DNA of 64,000 nt from Sphingopyxis sp. (GCF_025869345.1 NZ_JAOZVW010000138.1:1-64000), one strand, 5' to 3'; shown: positions 19,434 through 29,810, counted from the first letter of the stretch. Notes: generated by a model from the sequence alone, not told the origin. Made by a program: numbers and translations.

Positions 19434-20879
19434 ATGCTTGATCTGAAGACGATCCTGATCGTCACCTTGGCGACGGCATGCCTTCAGGCGACGGTCTGGA
19501 TTTTCGCCTGGCGTGCCTGGCGGCATCTCTATGAACTCAAGTTTCTCGCCGCCGGTTTCGTCGCGATGGCGGCGGGCGTGTCGCTGATGCTCCTGCGCGG
19601 CGGCGACCCGACGGGGGGAGCGATCATCATCCCGAACCTCACCATCAAGCTCGGGCTGGTCCTGTTGGCCGAGGGGCTGGCCCGCTTTCTCGGGCAGCCG
19701 CGTTATAGCTGGATCGGCATGTCCCTGCTGATCGCCCATGCCGCAGCCTGGAGCTTTATCGTGGCGGTAGATCCGGGCAACATCGCGGCCCGCATTCACA
19801 CCTCGACGATCTTTACCGTCACCATCATGTCGGTGATGTGCCTGGGACTCGCGCGCGACCGCATGCAACCGGCGGCGCTGCGCTGGACCACGATCGCCGT
19901 ACTCGCCGAATATATGCTGGCGAGTATCGTCCAGAGCGTCCTGGAGATTGGCTTGCCCGCCGGTTTTCGGAGCGCGCCGGTGCTGGCCGACCGCAATGCC
20001 TGGTATCTGCTACAGGGTACGCTGTTTCTGTTGGCGCTTTTCGCATGCCTGCTTTTCATGGTGAGCTGGCGGCTGTCCCTGGATCTGCGCGAGAAGAACG
20101 ACAGCCTCTCTCGCGAAGTGCAGGAACGGCGGCGGCTCGAAAGCGATTTGAGCGTGAGCCTGGAGACCGAGCGCGCGTTGCGTGAAGAGCAGACCGACCT
20201 CATGCGGATCGTCAGCCACGAATTCCGCACACCGCTGGTCATCATTCGCAATGCTGCGGAAATGATCGGTCTCGTCGGCGATAAATCGCCCGAAGCGACG
20301 CGCGAGCGACTCTCGGGGATCGATGAGGCGCTCGATCGCCTGTTCACCCTGATCGATCGATTCATCGCCGAAGACCGCGAACGCGTCTATCGGCCCGAGC
20401 CGATCCGGCTCGGCTCGGTCCTCGACGACGTGAAAAGGCATTTTGCGCGGATGGGTTCGGGTGATCGCCTGGAGGTTGCTGCCGAGAAGGATATCATAAT
20501 CCTCGCCGACGCCGAGATGATCATGACGGTCCTCATCAATCTTGTGGACAATGCGCTGAAATATTCGCCTGGCCATTGCCCGGTCAGCCTTGCGGTTCGG
20601 GAAGAGCCCGCCTGCCTCATAATCGACGTGCGCGATCGGGGAATGGGCATTCCCGAAGGGCAGCGGGGCAAGGTCGGGCGCCGTTTCTTTCGGGCCTCCA
20701 ATGCTGCGACGACCGCAGGCACCGGCCTGGGCATCTATTCGGCTCGCCGGCTGCTTGCCTATCATGGCGCAGCGGTGGATTTCGAACCCCAAGGCGAATG
20801 CGGCACCGCAGCCGTCGTACGGTTTCCGCTGCCCGCCGACTGCGTGCCCGGCCCTGTCGGTGAGCATGTGACGGCATGA
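19434..20879 (+). CDS. Sensor histidine kinase with multi-TM N-terminal sensor
   Basis: N-terminal hydrophobic helices, MRIVSHEFRTPLVIIRNAAEMI H-box, NLVDNALKYS N-box, DRGMGIPEGQ, GTGLGIYSARRL. Confidence 0.93.
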   Translation: MLDLKTILIVTLATACLQATVWIFAWRAWRHLYELKFLAAGFVAMAAGVSLMLLRGGDPTGGAIIIPNLTIKLGLVLLAEGLARFLGQPRYSWIGMSLLIAHAAAWSFIVAVDPGNIAARIHTSTIFTVTIMSVMCLGLARDRMQPAALRWTTIAVLAEYMLASIVQSVLEIGLPAGFRSAPVLADRNAWYLLQGTLFLLALFACLLFMVSWRLSLDLREKNDSLSREVQERRRLESDLSVSLETERALREEQTDLMRIVSHEFRTPLVIIRNAAEMIGLVGDKSPEATRERLSGIDEALDRLFTLIDRFIAEDRERVYRPEPIRLGSVLDDVKRHFARMGSGDRLEVAAEKDIIILADAEMIMTVLINLVDNALKYSPGHCPVSLAVREEPACLIIDVRDRGMGIPEGQRGKVGRRFFRASNAATTAGTGLGIYSARRLLAYHGAAVDFEPQGECGTAAVVRFPLPADCVPGPVGEHVTA

Positions 20880-21568
20880 CCCATATCCTGATCGTCGAGG
20901 ATGAGCCCCGCTTGCGCCAGGATCTCGGCGATTTTCTCGAGTTGCGCGGGTTTGATGTCACGACGGCTGCCACGGCGCAGGACATGCGCGCGGCGCTTGC
21001 GGACGGTCCTCCACCGGCCGTGATAATCCTCGACGTCGGATTGCCCGACGGAAATGGCTTCGACCTGGCTATGGAAATCCGCCAAAGTCAGGATTGCAGG
21101 ATCATCATGTTGACCGCCTTTGGCGACAGTGCCGATCGTGTTCGAGGGTATGACAGCGGCGCCGACATTTATCTCGTCAAGCACAGCACATTGCGGGAGA
21201 TCGAAGCTGCGATCCGCAGCCTGCTGCGGCGCACCGGAAGTCTGTCGGGGCCGGCGGATGGCGGCAAGGGGTGGGTCCTGGACAAAGCCGATTGGGCGGC
21301 GATCGCGCCAGACGGGACGGCGCTGAAGCTGACGGCAACCGAGTTCGCGTTCCTGAGCCTGTTGTGCAAACGCCCGGGAGAGATTTGCGCGCGCGACGAG
21401 ATCGTGAAAGCGCTCGCCCGGCCCGGAGGGCATTTCGATAATCGTCATCTTGACGCGGTCGTGAGCCGACTGCGCCGCAAGTTCGCAAGAGCCGCAAATC
21501 TCTCGTCCGCGATCAAGGTGGTCTACGGCGTCGGCTATACCTTCACCGCAGACATCGCCGTGAAATGA
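20876..21568 (+). CDS. OmpR/PhoB-family response regulator
   Basis: HILIVEDEPRLR...ILDVGLPDGNGF receiver; C-terminal winged helix (LTATEFAFLSLLCKRPGEICARDEIV...VVYGVGYTF); ATGA overlap with kinase. Confidence 0.94.
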   Translation: MTHILIVEDEPRLRQDLGDFLELRGFDVTTAATAQDMRAALADGPPPAVIILDVGLPDGNGFDLAMEIRQSQDCRIIMLTAFGDSADRVRGYDSGADIYLVKHSTLREIEAAIRSLLRRTGSLSGPADGGKGWVLDKADWAAIAPDGTALKLTATEFAFLSLLCKRPGEICARDEIVKALARPGGHFDNRHLDAVVSRLRRKFARAANLSSAIKVVYGVGYTFTADIAVK

Positions 21569-21700
21569 GCGTCGGCGGGCGTAGGCGGTATCGACGCCAC
21601 CACTGTCCGCATGTCCGGGACGACGGGCCGCCAGGGTTTGATGCGGCGGCTGCAAAGCGGGCCTGTTCTCCTGTCGTTGGCGTTAGGGGGCGGGGCGAGT

Positions 21701-23047
21701 TCAGCGATCGGCTCTCGCGGCGAAGGGATTCTCGCGCAGCGACCTGCGCGCGGTTTCGGGCATGTGGTGCAGCGCGACGAGACCGATGACGCAGGCGATC
21801 ATCATATAATAGGCGGGCATGAGCTGGTCGCCCGTCCAGTCGATCAGGGCGCTGCCGATCACCGGCGCGGTGCCCCCGAAAATCGAGGTCGAGACATTGT
21901 AGGCGATCGCGAAGCCCGCAAAGCGCACCGGGGTCGGAAACAGTGCCGGAAAGGTCGCCGAGATGGTGGCAAGCTGCGGCACATAGAGGAGGCCGAGCAG
22001 GACGAAGGCGACGGTCGCGCCCGCGAGGCCCGTGCCCATCAGCATATAGAGCGGCACGACCGCGACCAGCAGCCCGAACAGCGAGACGCGCCACATCGGC
22101 CGCCGTCCGACGCGGTCCGAGAGCGCACCGGCGAAAGGCAGGAACAGCATCATGAAGACCATGCCGACGATCGGCACGATCAGCGCCTGGTCGGGCGACA
22201 GGCCGATGCGACGCTGAAGATAGGTCGGCATGTAACTGAGCAGCGTATAGTTGACGACATTGAGCGCCACGACCAGCCCGCCGACGACGAGCAGCGGACG
22301 CCAATGATCGCGCATCAGCGCGCCGATCCGGGGCGAGCGGCGCGCTTCGGCGACCACGCATTCCTCGAGGAAGATCGGCGTGTCCTCCATCCGCGAGCGC
22401 AGATAGGTGCCGATCAGCCCCATCGGCGCGGCGATCAGGAAGGGGATGCGCCATCCCCAGTCGTGCATCGCCGCATCGCCGAGGGTCAGCGAGAAAAGGA
22501 GCATCAGCGCCGCGCCGAGCGAGAAGCCGGCAAGCGTCCCGAATTCGAGGAAGCTGCCGAAGAAGCCGCGGCGGTCGTCGGGCGCATATTCGGCCATGAA
22601 GGTGGCGGCGCCGCCATATTCGCCGCCGGTCGAAAAGCCCTGCACCATGCGCAGCAGGATCAGCAAGGTCGGCGCCCAGAAGCCGATATGGGCATAGGAG
22701 GGGATGAGTCCGACGCCGAAGGTCGCGCCCGCCATCAGCAATATGGTCAGCGCGAGCACCGATTTGCGCCCGATGCGGTCGCCGAGCGGCCCCCAGAACA
22801 GGCCGCCCAGCGGCCGGACCAGAAAGGAGATGGCGAAGGTCGCGAGCGCGAACAGCACCGCTTCGTCGGTATCGCCCGGAAACAGCGCCGCCGAGATATA
22901 GGTCACGCCATAGGCATAAATGCCATAGTCGAACCATTCGGTCGCATTGCCGAGCGCCGATGCGGCAATCGCGCGGCGCAACGTCGAAGGATCGGCGGGC
23001 GCGCAGGCCGGCGCGGTATCGGGGGGCAAAGCGGTTTGCGGGGTCAT
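21701..23047 (-). CDS. MFS transporter, ProP-like (osmolyte/metabolite:H+ symporter family)
   Basis: ASALGNATEWFDYGIYAYG...FLVRPLGGLFWGPLGDRIGRK...MVQGFSTGGEYGGAATFMAEYAP. Confidence 0.88.
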   Translation of the reverse strand: MTPQTALPPDTAPACAPADPSTLRRAIAASALGNATEWFDYGIYAYGVTYISAALFPGDTDEAVLFALATFAISFLVRPLGGLFWGPLGDRIGRKSVLALTILLMAGATFGVGLIPSYAHIGFWAPTLLILLRMVQGFSTGGEYGGAATFMAEYAPDDRRGFFGSFLEFGTLAGFSLGAALMLLFSLTLGDAAMHDWGWRIPFLIAAPMGLIGTYLRSRMEDTPIFLEECVVAEARRSPRIGALMRDHWRPLLVVGGLVVALNVVNYTLLSYMPTYLQRRIGLSPDQALIVPIVGMVFMMLFLPFAGALSDRVGRRPMWRVSLFGLLVAVVPLYMLMGTGLAGATVAFVLLGLLYVPQLATISATFPALFPTPVRFAGFAIAYNVSTSIFGGTAPVIGSALIDWTGDQLMPAYYMMIACVIGLVALHHMPETARRSLRENPFAARADR

Positions 23048-24294
23048 GTCGTCACCTGTTGCTGGGAATCGTCGGGGTCGCCAGCGGGGTCGAGCAGCGC
23101 CGCGGTCGGCGTCGTGCGCGGCAGAATCTGGAAATCCTGCTGCGCCTCGCCCGGCACCGCGTCGGTCGCCGCGAGGCGCCAGAGGCCAAAGCCGAGCATC
23201 GCGCCGGCCGCGAGCGCGATGAAGAGGAACAGGCCACCTGCGCCCGCGCGCGTCATCGCCGCCGCCGCGCCGATCGGGCCAAGCGCCGCGCCGGCGGAAT
23301 AGAGAAGGACGAGCTGCCCGCTCGCGGTCACGCGCTCCGACGGCAGCAGCCGGTCGTTGGCGTGCGCGACGCTGAGCGGATAGAGCGCGAAGCTGAGCCC
23401 GCCGAAGGCGAAGCCAAGCGCGAGCAGCAGCGCGCCCGTGGGTTCCGTCGCAAGCGCGATGCTGACCCCGAGCGTCAGCGCGAAGCCGCTAACGATGACG
23501 TGGCGGCGGTCGTAGCGGTCGGACAGGTGGCCGAGCGGCCATTGCAGGGCCACCCCGCCGACGATCACCACCGTCATGAAGGTCGCGGTTTCCACAAGGC
23601 TGAGCCCAAGTCGCCGTGCGTAAATGGCGGCGAGGCCGTAAAAGGCGCCGAGCAGCAGCCCAGTGATCCCCGCTCCGGCGACACCGAGCGGCGAGGCGGC
23701 GAACAGGCGGCGCAGCGGCAGCGAGGCGGCCTCCGCGAATGCCGGCGCGGCGCTGCGCGTCAGGCAGACCGGAAGGATCGCGAGCGAGATGAGGATCGAG
23801 GCAAGCTCGAACGGCACGTGCGGCGCGGCGCCGCCGCCCGAGCGTAGCAGCAACTGGCCGATCGCCTGCCCCGAATAGAGGGCGATCATATAGGAGGCGA
23901 GGATCGTCCCGCGCGTGCCTGCCTCGGCACGGTCGCCCAGCCAGCTTTCGAGGCAGACGAATACCCCCGCGACGCAGACGCCATCGATCAGGCGCAGCGC
24001 GCCCCAGGGCACCGGGTGGCGGACCAGCGCATAGGTGAGGGTGCTGGCGGAGAGCAGCGCGACGAAGGCCGCGAAGGCCCGGATATGCCCGACCCGCCGC
24101 ACCACCTTCCCGGCGTGCAGCGCGCCGATGACGAGGCCGACGAAATAGGCGGTCGCGACGAGGCCGATGACCATCGTGCCGCTGCCCGCGCGTTCGAGCC
24201 GAAGGCCGATCAGGGTCGATAGGAAGCCGCTGCCCGCCATCATCACGAAGATGGCGATCAGCAGGCTTTGGACCGGGCGGAGCGAGGCGAGCAT
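23044..24294 (-). CDS. MFS transporter (YcaD-like)
   Basis: MLASLRPVQSLLIAIFVMMAGSGFLSTLIGLRLERAGSGTMVIGLVATAYFVGLVIGAL; 416 aa, 4-nt overlap with the next MFS. Confidence 0.86.
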   Translation of the reverse strand: MLASLRPVQSLLIAIFVMMAGSGFLSTLIGLRLERAGSGTMVIGLVATAYFVGLVIGALHAGKVVRRVGHIRAFAAFVALLSASTLTYALVRHPVPWGALRLIDGVCVAGVFVCLESWLGDRAEAGTRGTILASYMIALYSGQAIGQLLLRSGGGAAPHVPFELASILISLAILPVCLTRSAAPAFAEAASLPLRRLFAASPLGVAGAGITGLLLGAFYGLAAIYARRLGLSLVETATFMTVVIVGGVALQWPLGHLSDRYDRRHVIVSGFALTLGVSIALATEPTGALLLALGFAFGGLSFALYPLSVAHANDRLLPSERVTASGQLVLLYSAGAALGPIGAAAAMTRAGAGGLFLFIALAAGAMLGFGLWRLAATDAVPGEAQQDFQILPRTTPTAALLDPAGDPDDSQQQVTT

Positions 24295-24305
24295 AAGTGG
24301 CGGCG

Positions 24306-25766
24306 TCAGGCGGCGCGCCGGTCCTCCGCGGAGATCGCCCCGTCCTCGACCAGCGCCCCGTCCTCGACGAGCGCCTTGTGCAGCGCGCGCACCGCCACCT
24401 CGAAATCGCGCGGCGCGACGAGGAACTGCACGTCGACGTTGCGGATCTGGTGCTGCATCGCGATCATCGGCACACCGGCTTCGTCCAGCGCGCGCAGCGC
24501 ATCGGGGACCAGGCCGGGGCGCGCGATGTCGCTGCCGATCACCGATACCATCGCGACCGGCTGCGCGGTGATCGATGCGTCGGGATAGCGGTCCTGCAAC
24601 TCGGCGACAGCCGCGTTCACCGCGGCGGCGCTTGCCGAGAGATAATGGGTGATCGTGTTGGCGTTCGACGATTTGCTGACGATCCACAGTTTGTGGCGGG
24701 TCAGCGCATCGAGGATCGCGGCGTCATAGCCCTTCACCCCGACCATATCCTGTTCGAAGAATTGCAACGCCTGCATCTGCCGCAGGCCGGTGACGATCTC
24801 GACCCGCGGGACGTCGGAGACATAGTCGCCGGTGACGAGCGTTCCCGCATCCTCGCGATCGAACGTGTTGCGCACGCGCAGCGGAATGCCCGACTGGCGA
24901 AGGCCGCGCCCGGCGCCCGGGTGGATCGCCTCCATGCCCAGATTGGCGAGCTGGTCGGCGACGTCGTAATTGGTGCGGCCGATCTTTCGCGCCTTGCCTT
25001 CGCCGACCAGCTTGGGATCGGCGCTCGACAGGTGGAATTCCTTGTGGATGATCGCCTCGCGTGCGCCGGTCAGGACCGCGATGCGCGAGAAGGTCATTTC
25101 GGTATAGCCGCGCGCATAGCGCCGCACCATGCCGCCCTCGCAGCCGGCATAGCCGGTGACGACGGGCAGGGCGGTGGAAAGGTCGATGGCGGCGAACGCC
25201 TGTTCGATCCGCGCGTCGAGACTGCCGAGATCGTCCTGATTCCATAAGGTCAGGTCGACGAAGCGCGCGTTCACGTCGCGGTCGCGAAGCAGCAGGCTGG
25301 TGCTGTGTGCGCTATGCGCCTCGCCGATACCGGCCAGCAGTTCGCGCGCGGTCGTCAGCTGCTCCTTGACGCAGAAGCGGCCATGGCTGCGGAGCCGGGC
25401 GAGATCGTCGAGACAGGCGGCGACCGCCGCGATCCGCTGATCGACGAACGCATCGGCTTCGGCGCGGCTTTCGGGGCGCGCGAACATCGCCGCATTGCGT
25501 TCGTGCATGGCGCTGCGGACGATTTCGATCGCCTCGCGCCAACCGCCATCATCCTCCTGGGCGACGAAACGGCCGTAAACGCCGGGCGCGTCGCTCTTCT
25601 TGTTCTCGAGCAGCAGGTCGGTCATGCCGCCATAGGCCGAGACGACGAAGATGCGGTGATAGAGATTGGCGCCCGACCGCCCTGCGATCAGGACATTGTC
25701 GAACAAGGTCGCCGTCGCGGCCATCGAGGTGCCGCCGATCTTTTCGACGCTGTGACGCCCCGTCAT
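24306..25766 (-). CDS. ask: Ectoine-cluster aspartate kinase
   Basis: MTGRHSVEKIGGTSMAATATLFDN..., C-terminal ACT-like domains; directly downstream of ectD. Confidence 0.9.
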   Translation of the reverse strand: MTGRHSVEKIGGTSMAATATLFDNVLIAGRSGANLYHRIFVVSAYGGMTDLLLENKKSDAPGVYGRFVAQEDDGGWREAIEIVRSAMHERNAAMFARPESRAEADAFVDQRIAAVAACLDDLARLRSHGRFCVKEQLTTARELLAGIGEAHSAHSTSLLLRDRDVNARFVDLTLWNQDDLGSLDARIEQAFAAIDLSTALPVVTGYAGCEGGMVRRYARGYTEMTFSRIAVLTGAREAIIHKEFHLSSADPKLVGEGKARKIGRTNYDVADQLANLGMEAIHPGAGRGLRQSGIPLRVRNTFDREDAGTLVTGDYVSDVPRVEIVTGLRQMQALQFFEQDMVGVKGYDAAILDALTRHKLWIVSKSSNANTITHYLSASAAAVNAAVAELQDRYPDASITAQPVAMVSVIGSDIARPGLVPDALRALDEAGVPMIAMQHQIRNVDVQFLVAPRDFEVAVRALHKALVEDGALVEDGAISAEDRRAA

Positions 25767-26683
25767 GCCGGCACGCCTTCGAAAAGGACCCCGCGCTCGA
25801 CCGTCAACGGCTCGGGGTCGCCGCGATGGGCGAGGAACCATGGCCGCGGCTTGTCCACCCCGAAGGGTTTTTCGAGGCGATTCCGGACCGCGTTATAGAC
25901 GAGGAAGGCATTGGCGCGCGGAAAGGGCGTGATGTTGCCGTTCGATCCGTGCATCAGGTTGCAGTCGAACAGGATGACGGTGCCGGGCTTGCCGGTCGGC
26001 GCGACGATGCCGTGCCTGTGCGCGAGTTCGGCCAGGCTGTCCTCGTCGGGGACGCCATATTCCTGTTTCTTCAGCGAACGCAGATAATGATTGTCGGGCG
26101 TTTCGCCGACGCAGGTCAGATAGGTGCGGTGCGACCCCGGAAGGACCATCAGCGGCCCGTTGTGCGGCGTGTTCTCGGCCAGCAGGACCGACATCGACAG
26201 CGCGCGCATCCGCGGCATGCCGTCCTCGACATGCCAGGTCTCGAAATCGCTGTGCCAATAGAATTCGCGGCCCTTGAAGCCGGGTTTGTAGTTCAGGCGC
26301 GACTGATGGATATAGACCTCGTCGCCGAGCAGGAAGCGCGCGACGCCGGCGAGCCGGGAATCGGCCGCAAGCCGCGCCATGACCGGGCTCTGCCGGTGGA
26401 TCTCGAAGACCGAACGTATCTCGTCGCTCTGCGGCTCGGTCACGATGGTATCGCTGTCGAGCGCTGCCGGATCGGCAAGCAGGCTGCCGGCGGCGCGCTG
26501 GAGGAAGGCAACCTCTTCGTCCGAAAAGATATTCTCCAGCAGCATATAGCCGTCGCGATCGAACGCGGCGGCCTGCCGCGCGGTGATCGGCGCGTCATTG
26601 CTCCAGTCGCTATGAACGACCGGATCGAGGCGCGGGCGCATCTCCGCTTCGGCCGCGCGGCGTGATGGGTAGAGGTCTTGCAT
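25763..26683 (-). CDS. ectD: Ectoine 5-hydroxylase (Fe(II)/2-oxoglutarate dioxygenase)
   Basis: MQDLYPSRRAAEAEMRPRLDPVVHSD...; FYWHSDFETWHVEDGMPRMRALS signature. Confidence 0.95.
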   Translation of the reverse strand: MQDLYPSRRAAEAEMRPRLDPVVHSDWSNDAPITARQAAAFDRDGYMLLENIFSDEEVAFLQRAAGSLLADPAALDSDTIVTEPQSDEIRSVFEIHRQSPVMARLAADSRLAGVARFLLGDEVYIHQSRLNYKPGFKGREFYWHSDFETWHVEDGMPRMRALSMSVLLAENTPHNGPLMVLPGSHRTYLTCVGETPDNHYLRSLKKQEYGVPDEDSLAELAHRHGIVAPTGKPGTVILFDCNLMHGSNGNITPFPRANAFLVYNAVRNRLEKPFGVDKPRPWFLAHRGDPEPLTVERGVLFEGVPA

Positions 26684-26715
26684 CGGACGTCTCCCTTTCT
26701 CGTGTCAAATGGCTG

Positions 26716-27129
26716 TCAGTCGGCGGGCGCTGGCTCGCGCGCCGGATCGGGGTCGGCGGGATAGGCCCCGGTCTCGTCATGCACCTCCTTGCCGGTGACC
26801 GGCGGGTTGAAGGCGCAGGCGGTCAGGATATCGGTTTCGGGCCGCACGATGTGGCGGTCATGCGCATTGAGCGCATAGATCACGCCGGGTTCGAGCCGGT
26901 GGATTTCGCCCGTTCCCAGGTCTTCGATGGTTCCGGTCCCCTTGAGGATGAACACCGCTTCCAGATGATTCTGATAGTGCATCTTGAGCTCGGTGCCCGC
27001 GAACATGGTGGTGATGTGGAAGGAAAAGCCCATGCCGTCGTCCTTCAGCAGCATGCGGGCGCTGGCCCAGCCGTTCGAACGGACATTGCGGCCGGTCTTG
27101 CGGACGTCGGCCAGTTTGCGAACGATCAT
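26716..27129 (-). CDS. ectC: L-ectoine synthase
   Basis: [71 protein letters not shown]. Confidence 0.97.
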   Translation of the reverse strand: MIVRKLADVRKTGRNVRSNGWASARMLLKDDGMGFSFHITTMFAGTELKMHYQNHLEAVFILKGTGTIEDLGTGEIHRLEPGVIYALNAHDRHIVRPETDILTACAFNPPVTGKEVHDETGAYPADPDPAREPAPAD

Positions 27130-27143
27130 GTGAATATCTCCTG

Positions 27144-28448
27144 CTATTCGGCGGCGACGGCGTAATCGGCGGCCATCGCGTCGCGGATCCTGGTTTCGAG
27201 GATGTCGAGGCCGGCGGCGAGAATCGCATCGTCGATGACGAGCGGCGCCAACACCTTGATCACCTCGTCACGCGCGCCGCTGGTCTCGATGATCAGTCCG
27301 GCGTCGAAACAGGCGGTGGTCACGGCGGCGGCGAGTTCGCCCGACCCGACATTGACGCCGCGCATCATGCCGCGGCCGCGCACCTCGAAGCCGTGCTCGG
27401 CGGCGATCCGGGCGAGCCGTGCTTCGAGCAGGTCGCCGCGCCGGCGAATGTCGCGCTGGAAGGCATCGTCGCTCCAGAAATGCCGCAGCGCGGCCGTCGC
27501 GGTGACGAAGGCATGATTGTTGCCGCGGAAGGTGCCGTTGTGCTCCCCCGGCGACCATTGGTCGAGTTCGGGGCGAAGGAGCGTCAGGGCAAAAGGCAGG
27601 CCCATGCCCGACAGCGATTTCGCCAGCGTCACGATATCGGGCGTGAATCCCATCTCCTCGAAGCTGAAGAAGCGGCCTGTCCGTCCGCAGCCGGCCTGAA
27701 TGTCGTCGACGATCAGCAGCGCGCCATGCGCCTTCGCGATCGCGGCGATCCGGCGCAGCCATGCGGGCGACGCGGCGTTGAGGCCGCCTTCGCCCTGCAC
27801 GGTTTCGACCAGAATGGCGGCGGGCGCATCGAGGCCGCTCGACGGATCGGCGAGACGCTGTTCGAGCAGGTCGGCGGTATCGACGCCGGGGCCGTAATAG
27901 CCGTCATAAGGTTCGTGGGCGACATGGGCGAGCGGCACGCCCGCCCCGCCGCGTTTCGCGGCATTGCCCGTGCAGGCGAGGGCGCCCAGGGTCATGCCGT
28001 GAAAGCCGTTGGTGAAGGCGATCACCATCTCGCGCCCGGTGACCTTGCGTGCGAGCTTGATCGCCGCCTCGACCGCATTGGTGCCGGTCGGGCCGGTGAA
28101 CATGACGCGATAGTCGAGCGCGCGCGGCTTCAGGATCAGCGTCTCGAAAGCGCTCAGGAAATCCCGCTTGGCATCGGTGTGGAGATCGAGCCCGTGGGCG
28201 ATACCGTCGGCGTCGATATAATCGAGCAGCGCCTGCTTCAATATCGGGTGGTTGTGCCCATAGTTGAGCGTCGAACAACCCGACAGGAAATCGAGATAGC
28301 GGCCGCCCTGGTCGTCGTGCATCCATACGCCCTCGGCGCGGCCGAACTGACGCGGCATCGATCGGGCGTAGCTGCGCACCGCCGATTCGCGGCGGTCATA
28401 GATAGCCCTGTCCGGAATCGCGCCGGACGGTTCAGGTGTCATCATCAT
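27144..28448 (-). CDS. ectB: Diaminobutyrate--2-oxoglutarate transaminase
   Basis: [55 protein letters not shown]... Confidence 0.96.
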   Translation of the reverse strand: MMMTPEPSGAIPDRAIYDRRESAVRSYARSMPRQFGRAEGVWMHDDQGGRYLDFLSGCSTLNYGHNHPILKQALLDYIDADGIAHGLDLHTDAKRDFLSAFETLILKPRALDYRVMFTGPTGTNAVEAAIKLARKVTGREMVIAFTNGFHGMTLGALACTGNAAKRGGAGVPLAHVAHEPYDGYYGPGVDTADLLEQRLADPSSGLDAPAAILVETVQGEGGLNAASPAWLRRIAAIAKAHGALLIVDDIQAGCGRTGRFFSFEEMGFTPDIVTLAKSLSGMGLPFALTLLRPELDQWSPGEHNGTFRGNNHAFVTATAALRHFWSDDAFQRDIRRRGDLLEARLARIAAEHGFEVRGRGMMRGVNVGSGELAAAVTTACFDAGLIIETSGARDEVIKVLAPLVIDDAILAAGLDILETRIRDAMAADYAVAAE

Positions 28449-28451
28449 GGT

Positions 28452-29003
28452 TCATCCCCGTTTTTCGTGGATAGTCTTGCGATCGATCGGCCCGATGCGG
28501 GCCAGGAATTCGGTGGCGTGGGCACCGGCGAAATGGGTTTCGCGCTCGAAAAGAGCGCTGCGGCGGAGCGGGGCGTTCCAGTCACGCGCGAGACCGCGAA
28601 AGAGGCCCCACGAGGCCTGATTATCCTCGGTGATCGTCGTGAGGAGATGCGTCGCATCGCGCTGCGCCGGTCTCGCCAGCAGGGCGGAGATCATGCGGCT
28701 GGCGAGCTGCTTTCCGCGTCCTTCCGTCGCTACGGCGACCTGCCACACGAAAAAGGCCTCGGGCTCGGAGGGCGGGCGGTAGCCGGACACCCAGCCGACG
28801 ATGCGGCCCGCCTTTTCGGCGACGATGCAATGATCGGCGAAATGCTCGCACTGCAGAAGGTTGCAATAGCGGCTGTTGCGATCGAGCGGCGGGCAGGCGG
28901 CGATCAACGCCGTTATGGCCGGCCCGTCGGCTGCAAGCGGTTTGCGAAATCGCACATCGTCCGCCGTGGCTGGCGGTTCATCCCGATCTTTCCCTGGAGG
29001 CAA
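28452..29003 (-). CDS. ectA: L-2,4-diaminobutyric acid acetyltransferase (probable TTG start)
   Basis: FRKPLAADGPAITALIAACPPLDRNSRYCNLLQCEHFADHCIVAEKAGRIVGWVSGY. Confidence 0.94.
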   Translation of the reverse strand: MPPGKDRDEPPATADDVRFRKPLAADGPAITALIAACPPLDRNSRYCNLLQCEHFADHCIVAEKAGRIVGWVSGYRPPSEPEAFFVWQVAVATEGRGKQLASRMISALLARPAQRDATHLLTTITEDNQASWGLFRGLARDWNAPLRRSALFERETHFAGAHATEFLARIGPIDRKTIHEKRG

Positions 29004-29141
29004 TGACTCTGCGTCTTTTTGCCGATCAAATATCTTTCATCTCCTGAAAAGATTTTCTGCTTGCCCGGAGCAAGCCGGGTCATGATTCGAAGGAAATATA
29101 AGGAATTTCGATGTTATCTCAACCCTCGGTCAATATTTATC

Positions 29142-29156
29142 TTTCATAATATGAAA
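29142..29156. promoter_or_regulatory. Palindrome TTTCAT-AAT-ATGAAA in the ectA/regulator intergenic region
   Basis: Perfect 6-bp inverted arms; TATCTTTCAT 10-mer repeated exactly at 29031-29040 and 29138-29147. Confidence 0.5.
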
Positions 29157-29222
29157 TATTATTCGATTCTCCCAAGCCAGAACGGCTTTGCACCGGGTGT
29201 GCGACGACGCTAACGAATATCC

Positions 29223-29702
29223 ATGGAATCGGAGATAGCGAATGCGACGTTGAAGGCTCTGCGGCGCGTCTTGCGCGCTGCTGAAGGCGGCACCCGTCGC
29301 CTGGCCGCGACGACGGGGCTTACGCCTTCGCAATTGCTGGTGCTGCGCGAGATCGACGGCGGTGAAGACGTGACCCCGGGCGTCGTCGCCCAGCGCCTGC
29401 AATTCAGTCATGCGACGATCACGGCGATCGTGGATCGTCTCGTCGCTCTGCACCTCGTGACCCGCGCACGCAGCGATCGGGATAAACGGCGGATGCTGTT
29501 GGAGACGACTTCGGAAGGAAGGCGCCGCCTGGTGGAGGCGCCCGATATGCTGCAGGAAATATTCGGCGTCCGTTTCTCGGCGCTTCCTGCGTGGGAGCAG
29601 GCGATGATCCTGGCAGGCACGGAGCGATTGGCCGACATATTGGGTGCGGGGGATATGGATGCGGCGCCCTTGCTCGACGCGGGCGCAATAGATCGAACCT
29701 GA
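29223..29702 (+). CDS. ectR: MarR family regulator, EctR-like
   Basis: MarR-type wHTH (LTPSQLLVLREIDGGEDVTPGVVAQRLQFSHATITAIVDRLVALHLVTRARSDRDKRRMLLE), divergent from ectA. Confidence 0.85.
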   Translation: MESEIANATLKALRRVLRAAEGGTRRLAATTGLTPSQLLVLREIDGGEDVTPGVVAQRLQFSHATITAIVDRLVALHLVTRARSDRDKRRMLLETTSEGRRRLVEAPDMLQEIFGVRFSALPAWEQAMILAGTERLADILGAGDMDAAPLLDAGAIDRT

Positions 29703-29810
29703 CCCCGGACATTTAGCAGATGGCCAACGTCTTCTGCGGGCGGCTTCCACCGCGACATTTTATCCAGCTGGTGAATTAATGGGTCCCGACCCTAAGGAGC
29801 GTGTCGCCAT

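Noticed and set aside
21611-23302. 563-aa plus-strand ORF opposite the ProP-like MFS
   Set aside because: Arg/Gln/His-rich shadow ORF; MFS motifs on the minus strand are clear.
27393-29006. 537-aa plus-strand ORF opposite ectB/ectA
   Set aside because: Shadow ORF; ectB and ectA explain the sequence.
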